Shown here piece after piece: positions 34,401-38,795 of a DNA stretch of 38,795 bases (the first letter of the stretch is position 1; each line of letters starts with the position of its first letter). The notes beneath the pieces were generated by a model. The model was not told where the DNA came from, made no database searches, and was given only the letters and a program-made list of their open reading frames with translations. Origin of the DNA: an uncultured Verrucomicrobiota bacterium (lineage in GTDB: Bacteria > Verrucomicrobiota > Verrucomicrobiia > Limisphaerales > AAA164-E04); the NCBI GenBank assembly GCA_913061285.1, contig CAJXVR010000027.1:1-38795 (forward strand). The letters run 5' to 3'. Both the position numbers and the translations under genes were made by a program.

Positions 34401-35271
34401 AGGCGTTTTCATAGCTCGCGGGAAACTGTTGGTGCTCGTAAAAAGCGCCCCAGGTCGGAGAGCCTCGGCCGGCGTCCGCAATTCCTGGGATCGTGTCGAT
34501 GTAGTAAGGTGGATAAGCTCCAACCCCTTGCCAACCAAGGTCTGCGCCTACCAGCCAGTGGTTGAGTCTGACCGGGCGATACCAGGGAACGTCGACATGC
34601 CATTCCATATCGCTGTCGAGGCTGAAGAGTTCGCCTAGGGCATTCATGCCAAGATTTGGGGGGTTGCGTCCGCCGGTGCTGACGCATTCCCATTGCGTTC
34701 CAGAAAGATTAAAGCGAAAGACGGACGCGTTACGTTCCCGTTGAACCGGAGAGTGTTCTTCGGTGATGTGGAGGCGGTCGCGCGTCCCTCCACCATCTCC
34801 CGTGACGAAATAGATCCAGTCATCATGCCCGCGGAGTAGTGTGTGTGCAGCGTGGTCTCCTCCCGTGTGGAAGGGCTCGCCGACGCGGCCTTGATGAACA
34901 ATATTGTCGGGGTATCCGCTGTAGTGCTGCACCCCATCGCCGCCAACTGCGAAGAGGTGATCATCATGGACGAGAATCCCTTGGGGGCCGCGTGGCCCCA
35001 ATCCAGAGACGATGGTAGAAGCGTGGTCAAAAATACCATCCTGAGTTGTGTCAGAAAGGCGGTGGATCGTCTCGCCGGTTCCCACGAGCAGTTTGCCATC
35101 GCCATCGAAACAGAGGACGTAAGATCCTCCGGTCAGGGAGCTTGGAGCGGCCTTGTAAATATGAAACCCTTCAGGGAGATCAAACTGATCGTCGAGTAGC
35201 TGTGGCGTCGATGCGCGAGCCAAGAGAGTGAGGGCTGCGAGGTAAAGGAAGGCGGCAAGAGTTTTGGACAT
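31477..35271 (-). CDS. exported PVC-type haem-binding protein: propeller, HEAT repeats, cytochrome c
   Basis: A very large exported protein, 1264 residues from the ATG at 35271; the frame opens at a TTG 15 bp upstream. After a signal peptide (TLAAFLYLAALTLLARA), residues 30-390 form a glucose-dehydrogenase-like beta-propeller (GDHAAHTLLRGHDDWIYFVTGDGGG as a region; NPPNLGMNALGELFSLD). Residues 500-800 contain HEAT repeats (PFVRRRAAEALTRVG, DRMVRYTAMQALAHL). A jelly-roll domain lies at about 925-1100 (NIFSAYLDGELVSRND). The C-terminus is a cytochrome c domain with the haem site CQSCH (about 1148-1152 in long-form numbering) and a likely distal Met in SLMPEG (about 1246). This domain order is widespread and multi-copy in Planctomycetota and Verrucomicrobiota. 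It may oxidise sugars and pass electrons to the haem, but no substrate is proven. Confidence 0.92.
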   Translation of the reverse strand: MSKTLAAFLYLAALTLLARASTPQLLDDQFDLPEGFHIYKAAPSSLTGGSYVLCFDGDGKLLVGTGETIHRLSDTTQDGIFDHASTIVSGLGPRGPQGILVHDDHLFAVGGDGVQHYSGYPDNIVHQGRVGEPFHTGGDHAAHTLLRGHDDWIYFVTGDGGGTRDRLHITEEHSPVQRERNASVFRFNLSGTQWECVSTGGRNPPNLGMNALGELFSLDSDMEWHVDVPWYRPVRLNHWLVGADLGWQGVGAYPPYYIDTIPGIADAGRGSPTWGAFYEHQQFPASYENAFIVCDYRWKSATKGSYNASGRLLSFRLEQEGASWNAEMDVLIKPKAKAVDTAGQPIDFAVVDVTIAPDGSLLLSDHNQGLWRLFYRVNAEYPEESIPALLPGPTTIKGSRAELIEQVLELPQPQSEWTRKQTIEVKKRIGVSWRPALQQYVLNEGRPLKKRLRALRLISPSFRRISGSFYVRLAKSVHPELRGQAAWLTGLQGAAYHPQVLHPLLADQSPFVRRRAAEALTRVGTERSIPPLLSALEDPDRMVRYTAMQALAHLPSAKWFEKAIQTDSPQRVMRALVASKSRGDMPASEAILNTVNRLIAQSPESLENQLDLLRIFGLFRESISNDVNTRTLVSDYLTQRFPAKNANLRWEQTRLLGEFKVPATLDSLLQQLEAEPDGVTQFHIAEALSKITIGWTEASRHRMLQWLIRNQSGWFADLAGKGLQFPSFWGTVLKRFHTTHKTNLEDALNQLSPNSQLGTMVINDFINQAGAESHLIQLYNSEESLSGRLALLETMKRKTTPRLRSFARAQLRNQATDSPITETLTGLLLTQDLEPEDAPLLWGRLLENDSIQQLNLIAEQLTKLAQKHGSSLLRSTLQLGDNTRQNKAMLGRFIQRLQERPSAAYAFESCLSLISGQQRSNSLNTPRWIWARSTGDHIPVVYFRREFFLDSKTEALLEITGDNIFSAYLDGELVSRNDEWTRPKTRITALGAGRHELTVQVRSDDPTAGLLCSLTWPSSDLQRTQRLISNVAWETSLRRPNEWPRTNDSNIRWEAAVDLGAHGVSPWGNVFDESASVGIESQIISGYWTNWYQREFGEALETSGQDPNQDILTTDAARKLLTTASPANGNIKNGQSVYLKSQCQSCHQGVPGIPGRIFGPDLAGVTRRLTRNQLADAILSPSKEVAERFRATEIETTSGIVYSGFITEQSADQVVIATQTTILTIPRNELATIQPLQTSLMPEGLLGESNQQDIIDLLSFLDSL

Positions 35272-35321
35272 GAAAGCGCTTGGCAAAATCGTTTTGAAAA
35301 TGACCTTCTACGGCATGATTG

Positions 35322-35338
35322 AGCACTCATCGAGTGCT
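35322..35338. other. perfect hairpin upstream of the cytochrome gene
   Basis: AGCACTC-ATC-GAGTGCT is a perfect 7-bp stem about 50 bp before the cytochrome start codon. On the plus strand a pyrimidine-rich stretch follows, but no plus-strand gene ends here. It may be a leader hairpin, a regulator site, or the end of the upstream minus-strand transcript. Confidence 0.35.
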
Positions 35339-35448
35339 TCCTATCCCTTTTCTTTTAATTGCCGCAGGGAATCGGTTCAATCTTCTTTCATCGATCGGAT
35401 GCGCAGCCCACTAGGCCTAGGCCGGCAGGGAGGCGGGACCGAGGTTGA

Positions 35449-35901
35449 CTATTGTCGCTTCAAAACTCTCAGTTTCTCGTCGAGAAGAGATTTGATATCG
35501 CCTTTGTCGAGCGGAGCTCCCGCAGCGATCATCTCATCGAAATATCGATTGTACTCGGCTTCAAGTTTCGACTCATATTCTCTCAATGCTTTTCCTTTTG
35601 GATAACGAATGGTCTCAGAGTTTTTGAGCCAATCGGCGAAAGTGACGAGGCCGAGCAGGGCGATTGCAATCCAGTGGAGGGATGACACTGCGTCGATGAA
35701 GAATGTGCTGACGATTGCGAGTATGAACGTCACGGTTGCTGTATAGCTGCGCGCATACTCCTGCTTTATAAACCGGGCGTTGATGGCCCCTTGCCGGGAA
35801 TATGACGCTTCAGTGATCCGTTCCTGTTCCGGACTTGTGATTTGGGTGCCTTGAACTGCGTCGCCGCTTAGTTTTTGTAGCCGTTTTACGGGTGCCGTCA
35901 T
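35449..35901 (-). CDS. small membrane protein of unknown function
   Basis: I do not recognise a family. The 150-residue protein has a polar N-terminal half (about 1-50), two adjacent hydrophobic helices (about 53-70, YTATVTFILAIVSTFFI, and 74-90, LHWIAIALLGLVTFADWL), and a charged helical tail (about 95-150, KALREYESKLEAEYNRYFDE region). A hairpin membrane anchor with both ends in the cytoplasm is likely. Composition and the lack of low-complexity runs argue for a real gene. It lies upstream of the cytochrome gene on the same strand, separated by 177 bp that holds a hairpin, so co-transcription is uncertain. The ATG is at 35901. Confidence 0.65.
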   Translation of the reverse strand: MTAPVKRLQKLSGDAVQGTQITSPEQERITEASYSRQGAINARFIKQEYARSYTATVTFILAIVSTFFIDAVSSLHWIAIALLGLVTFADWLKNSETIRYPKGKALREYESKLEAEYNRYFDEMIAAGAPLDKGDIKSLLDEKLRVLKRQ

Positions 35902-36384
35902 AGGTCTCTATTAAACATCTTCGGATTCACATCACCTTGTAGGGGGCTTATCTTTCGGATGGCAGTCTGGCCTTGCTAGCTGTAATGATTGAGCATTCTT
36001 TGGGTTTCCGCGAGGGGGTATTCGATGGAAGGATTGTCACAGCGAGTTCCAGTAGCTGCCAATTCGCCGTGTTGCCGCTGGAATTCTGGGGCCGAAACAC
36101 CTCTCCCTGCAGTCGACTGATTCTCGTAGCCATGATTCCTTCGCTGTCATACTCCGCCAATTGAAGTCTTAGCTGTAGCACCGATTTGTGAGCCCTGTAA
36201 ACACTCAACTGATGGTGTCCTAGTTCTCTATTGAAACGATTAAGAGTATTGGGTGGGTTTTGTTCTTGATTGTGTGGTCGCTCTTGTATTCGACTTCAGG
36301 CTTGGGGGACAATGGAACCGCTTTGGACATGGTTTGACATCATCCGGATGAAAAGAGTCCTGTGGTCGTGGGAGCATTCGCCAG
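35902..36384. other. 483-bp region without a convincing gene
   Basis: Nothing here is a safe gene. One minus-strand frame (35948-36208) is listed separately as a weak possibility. A perfect 12-bp palindrome, TCATCCGGATGA, sits at 36340-36351, about 34 bp beyond the end of the 102-residue gene, with no T-run after it. No tRNA, repeat array or transposon remnant was seen. Confidence 0.4.
35948..36208 (-). pseudogene. weak open frame, possible gene remnant
   Basis: An 86-codon frame opening at a TTG, with an ATG only at codon 26. The first half (about 8-50: SVLQLRLQLAEYDSEGIMATR, then SRLQGEVFRP) looks protein-like, while the end does not. No ribosome binding site was seen. It could be a decayed gene or chance. 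Confidence 0.2.
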
Positions 36385-36693
36385 CTAGCTTGAGCCCTCG
36401 TTGGATTCGGTTGCGAACTCCAGCTGTTCCAGAATCCGCATGGCTTCACGGCGATGAAACAGGGATCGTTTAAGCTCTCTGGCCATGAAGTACTCATCGC
36501 TGAGGCGGTCGTGCCAGATGTACTCATCGGGTTCTTCTCTTAAGGACGCTTGAAGCTGTGCTAGTGACATCGAAGCGATGGTCTGATCACGCCCGTGGAT
36601 GGCGTTGTCTGAAAGATGCCGTAGGAGGAGCGTGATAACTAGAAAGGGCCACGCATTGAAACGGCTTTTTAGAATTCGATCGTTGGTTTTCAT
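36385..36693 (-). CDS. small hypothetical protein with membrane-spanning or signal segment
   Basis: A 102-residue protein with no family I recognise. A hydrophobic stretch (about 14-26, AWPFLVITLLLRHL) follows a basic start and could be a signal or anchor. The rest is charged and helical (MSLAQLQASLREEPDEYIWHDR, then SDEYFMARELKRSLFHRREAMRILEQLEF as regions), which suggests a small coiled or helical-hairpin domain. A textbook Shine-Dalgarno AAGGAG (36706-36701) sits seven bases before the ATG at 36693, the best ribosome site in this part of the window and the main reason to call the gene. Immediately upstream lies a run of four perfect hairpins, which could be a control element for it. The prepilin gene lies beyond that, on the same strand. 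Confidence 0.65.
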   Translation of the reverse strand: MKTNDRILKSRFNAWPFLVITLLLRHLSDNAIHGRDQTIASMSLAQLQASLREEPDEYIWHDRLSDEYFMARELKRSLFHRREAMRILEQLEFATESNEGSS

Positions 36694-36731
36694 CGTGGAT
36701 CTCCTTGCTCATGTTTCTGCGATCGGATTTG

Positions 36732-36864
36732 GGAGGAAGGCGGGGATGGTTCCCTCGGCCTTCCTCCGGTGGACCAAGCCGATGATATCGGCTCGCAACG
36801 CCGGCCAGGGCGTTGCTTGATTTTTATGTGTGCTCTGAGTTGTGATCTGAAGCCTAGGGGCTTC
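36732..36864. ncRNA. cluster of four perfect hairpins, possible structured RNA
   Basis: Four stems lie within 133 bp: GGAGGAAGGC/GCCTTCCTCC (36732-36741 and 36758-36767, with an inner GGGA/TCCC), GCCGAT-GAT-ATCGGC (36778-36792), GCAACGCC/GGCGTTGC (36795-36802 and 36809-36816, 6-base loop), and GAAGCC-TAGG-GGCTTC (36849-36864). Only the third has a T-rich tail (TTGATTTTTA), and that is on the plus strand, where no gene ends. The cluster lies between the prepilin stop and the Shine-Dalgarno of the 102-residue gene, so on the minus strand it would be a 3' or 5' untranslated structure. Pairing is read directly; RNA function is a guess. Confidence 0.45.
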
Positions 36865-36888
36865 GGTCATGCGAATGGTTGAGGAGGA

Positions 36889-37647
36889 TTAGCGGCGCTC
36901 GTCTCCTGGGAGTGCGAGATAGAGATCCTCCAGCCCAGTGTCTCGAATCTGTGTCCTTAGTTTTGATGAGCTGAGGCCCTGCACGCTGCCATCGCCCAAA
37001 ACAACGTTTCCAGACGTGTCGTGAATGTTCTTGTCATAACCGGGTTCTGGCGTGGGTAGCGGGCGGGGTTCTCCGGTGCGGGCCCTCATTCGAAATCGCA
37101 TCACCAGCCCCACTCCGATGTCGGGACGAGCGGAGTTCGTGATGTTGCGATCTCCTGATAGTAGGGACTGTGGTAAGCTCTCGTCGGCTTCGAAGCCAAC
37201 GAAATAGCTGATGTTTTGGTTGCGGTAGAATGCCTCGATACCGGTTGAGGCTGCTTGTCGGTTCGTGTTCCAGGAATTGGCTTCGATTCGGCCTAACCCA
37301 TCACTAGGACAGAGCACGATTTTGGGTGTTGATAGCTCATTTGATAGCGCCAGGAAATGGCGCCATGTCAAAGGCATGCCGTTCCGGGTGTCTGCCGCTT
37401 CGGCTGATCCTCCTTGCACGGTGGGAATTTGCATCGGAAACAGATCGTCGTTGTCGGTGGCAAAGATGCGAAAGGAGAGCCCGATGTTTTTTAGATTGCT
37501 GACACATTTTATTTTCTGAGCCTTAGCTTTCGCTTTTGCTAAGGCAGGCAAGAGCATCCCGGCGAGGATAGCGATGATCGCAATGACAACGAGCAGCTCG
37601 ATGAGTGTGAAAGCGCCTTGGCTGTATCGATTACTGATTTTCTTCAT
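36889..37647 (-). CDS. type IV prepilin/type II secretion pseudopilin-like protein
   Basis: This 252-residue protein is exported and cut by a prepilin peptidase after the Gly of [10 protein letters not shown] (about 10-19), then methylated, in the type IV pilin/type II secretion manner. The hydrophobic helix [24 protein letters not shown] (region) ends in an Ala/Lys-rich segment ([12 protein letters not shown]) and then [19 protein letters not shown], a pattern that is highly characteristic of verrucomicrobial prepilins. The C-terminal part carries a VVLGDGSV motif, as the group's members often do. A ribosome site AAGGA lies six bases before the ATG at 37647. These genes are usually numerous and scattered, and no assembly ATPase or platform protein is nearby. 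The substrate or partner is not known. Confidence 0.93.
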   Translation of the reverse strand: MKKISNRYSQGAFTLIELLVVIAIIAILAGMLLPALAKAKAKAQKIKCVSNLKNIGLSFRIFATDNDDLFPMQIPTVQGGSAEAADTRNGMPLTWRHFLALSNELSTPKIVLCPSDGLGRIEANSWNTNRQAASTGIEAFYRNQNISYFVGFEADESLPQSLLSGDRNITNSARPDIGVGLVMRFRMRARTGEPRPLPTPEPGYDKNIHDTSGNVVLGDGSVQGLSSSKLRTQIRDTGLEDLYLALPGDERR

Positions 37648-37997
37648 AGGTTTTCCTTGTTTATTACATTCGGTCCTTAGGTGGCGAGCGGGCTGACGGG
37701 AGCGCGCTCTGATTCAGATAGACGGTCGATATGTTAAGAATCTGTTTTGAAGTAGGCGCTTTCTTGTGAAGCTTTGTTAAGCGATTGGATCTTTGTTCGT
37801 TTTACGTTCCTCAGGTCTCAGGACTCTGAAACCTTTCGTGCTAGCCTGACGTCTATTCTTTCAGAAATGGAGAGATTGAAACCGCAAGGGTGGCAGAGAT
37901 TCGGCGAGCCGATACCTCATGGATTGAGAGGGGGGTCCGGTGACGGCATTCTCTTAAGGCTTCTTTGCCAAACGTTCAAAGGGGGGAAGGCTTTGAT
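37648..37997. other. divergent intergenic region
   Basis: This 350-bp spacer separates the prepilin gene (minus) from the response-regulator gene (plus) and should hold two promoters. I see no convincing hexamers. Two GTTAAG copies at 37733-37738 and 37776-37781 are 43 bp apart, about four helical turns, and could be direct-repeat sites for an OmpR-type regulator. The Shine-Dalgarno of the next gene (GGGGAAGG, ending at 37990) lies at the right edge. Confidence 0.35.
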
Positions 37998-38717
37998 ATG
38001 GTGAATGGCGATCAGATTGGAGAGGTCTCTTTGCTTGAGCTCGGCGCGTCGGACTCTCAGCCTTGTCCCTATGGAAGCTATTTTGAGGAACGGGGCTTTC
38101 GGATCGATCGACGAGCAGATCTGAGCGTGGCTGTTCAGCGACTGAAGGAAGTGAGCTACTCTGGGGTGATGTTGAATCTCTCGAGTTCGAGTGGTTGTGG
38201 GCTCGATGCACTGATGCAAATCCGCTCGATCATTGAGCAGCCGATCTTTGTGTTTGCTGCAAGGTACGAATCGATCGACCGGATTGTGGCCTACGAAATG
38301 GGGGCCGACGATTTCCTCACCAGTGAATTGTCTCTTCGTGAATTGGTTGCCAGGGTGCGGGCAGGGATTAGGCGCCGAAGCCATGGCGGAACTGATCCAG
38401 AGGCAGTGATGCTGGTCCAAGATCTTCAGCTCAATCCTGGTGCTCGGACCGCCTACCGTGATGGGGAGCGCTTGTCACTCACTCCGATCGAGTTTGACAT
38501 GCTTGCGTCGCTGATGAGACGGCCGGGAAACGTTTGTACTCGCGAGATGCTCATGGAGGCGACGGATCAAGATGCCTATGCGGTCCTTGATAGGACCGTT
38601 GATGTTCACATTGCTGCGCTCCGGCGAAAATTGCAGGACAGTGCTCAGCATCCGAAGTATATCCAAACCGTTCGAGGTGTTGGCTATTCCTTGCTCCCTT
38701 TCTCGCAAGCCATGTGA
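37998..38717 (+). CDS. OmpR/PhoB-type response regulator with degenerate (pseudo-)receiver
   Basis: This 239-residue regulator starts at the ATG at 37998, which has GGGGAAGG ending seven bases upstream. An in-frame TTG 33 bp earlier is less likely. Residues 10-125 have the shape of a receiver (GADDFLTSELSLRELVARVRAGIRRR as its last region). However, the phospho-acceptor Asp is Asn (about 60, MLNLSSSSG), the conserved Thr/Ser is Ala (about 87, FVFAAR), the Lys is Ser (about 109, FLTSE instead of FLTKP), and the N-terminal acidic pair is lacking. Residues 135-235 are an intact winged-helix domain (LSLTPIEFDMLASLM, then RTVDVHIAALRRKL and IQTVRGVGYSL). It should bind DNA without normal phosphorylation. 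No histidine kinase is in the window. The gene is complete, 30 bp before the right adapter. Confidence 0.9.
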   Translation: MVNGDQIGEVSLLELGASDSQPCPYGSYFEERGFRIDRRADLSVAVQRLKEVSYSGVMLNLSSSSGCGLDALMQIRSIIEQPIFVFAARYESIDRIVAYEMGADDFLTSELSLRELVARVRAGIRRRSHGGTDPEAVMLVQDLQLNPGARTAYRDGERLSLTPIEFDMLASLMRRPGNVCTREMLMEATDQDAYAVLDRTVDVHIAALRRKLQDSAQHPKYIQTVRGVGYSLLPFSQAM

Positions 38718-38747
38718 TGTATCCTTGGTGCACGGATCGCGTTGGTG

Positions 38748-38795
38748 CTGTCTCTTATACACATCTGACGCTGCCGACGAGCGATCTAGTGTAGA
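38748..38795 (-). other. Illumina Nextera i5 adapter (artefact)
   Basis: This is the reverse complement of the left-end adapter: mosaic end (38748-38766, CTGTCTCTTATACACATCT), primer part (38767-38780), the same index read as GCGATCTA (38781-38788), and the start of P5. It is not genomic and should be trimmed. The last base of the left copy is missing here. Confidence 0.98.

Noticed and set aside
35315-35999. Near-identical ATGATTGAGCAYTC strings near 35315 and 35985
   Set aside because: A single 14-base pair with one mismatch is compatible with chance at this window size, and no third copy was noticed.
36795-36816. Integron attC site (CAAC...GTTG hairpin)
   Set aside because: The conserved arms are in the wrong order (GTTRRRY should come first, RYYYAAC last), and there is no integrase or cassette array.
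1-38795. 48-49 bp terminal inverted repeats suggesting a linear element or transposon
   Set aside because: Both ends are the Nextera i5 adapter, including the Tn5 mosaic end, primer and index. No transposase is encoded.

Overview
This window is one continuous bacterial segment of about 38.7 kb, roughly 50% GC, bounded by sequencing-library adapter at both ends (1-49 and 38748-38795). The genomic insert is therefore about 50-38747. The gene repertoire points to the phylum Verrucomicrobiota. The main evidence is a 1.26-kDa-residue-class 'PVC-type' propeller/HEAT/cytochrome c protein with a CxxCH haem site, a prepilin of the type these bacteria carry in many copies (an Ala/Lys-rich helix after the cleavage site), a secreted lamin-tail/CotH protein, and a BlaI repressor beside an M56 metallopeptidase. 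I do not assign a class or genus. I see no rRNA, tRNA, CRISPR array, transposase or phage genes, so this looks like ordinary chromosome.

Layout. 76-12410 is a long minus-strand block: an O-antigen-ligase-like membrane protein, a giant secreted lamin-tail/CotH protein, an EamA permease, an AI-2E/PerM-type permease, and a tight three-gene cluster (two ABC-2 permeases and a membrane-anchored helical protein, each pair overlapping by 4 bp) that has no ATPase in the window. A tubulin-tyrosine-ligase-like ATP-grasp gene (12686-13825, plus) faces ftsY, nusB and a MoeB-rhodanese gene (13924-16645, minus). 16722-22190 is a plus-strand run: purine nucleoside phosphorylase, a LysR regulator, argC, and two secreted proteins (HEAT plus jelly-roll, then PQQ-type propeller).

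The best-understood unit is the S-adenosylmethionine cycle at 23565-27406. An ArsR-HTH protein fused to a SAM-dependent methyltransferase domain diverges from metK-ahcY. The 130-bp spacer holds two back-to-back sigma70-like promoters sharing a single dyad, TATCA-N8-TGATA, and ahcY ends in a strong intrinsic terminator. MetK makes SAM and AhcY removes the SAH left after methylation. The architecture suggests a repressor that reads SAM or SAH and controls both itself and the cycle. trpB lies downstream of the regulator on the same strand, without trpA.

The right third holds pdxH, then a BlaI repressor with a membrane protein that joins an M56 (BlaR1-type) zinc peptidase to a PDZ-S41 serine protease in one chain. 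The predicted blaI promoter has an exact TTGACA -35 and an operator-like dyad over its -10. After the large cytochrome come small hypothetical proteins, a cluster of four perfect hairpins between two minus-strand genes, a prepilin, and an OmpR-type regulator whose receiver has lost the phospho-acceptor Asp and the conserved Thr and Lys.

All functions are inferred from motifs read by eye. No database search was run.
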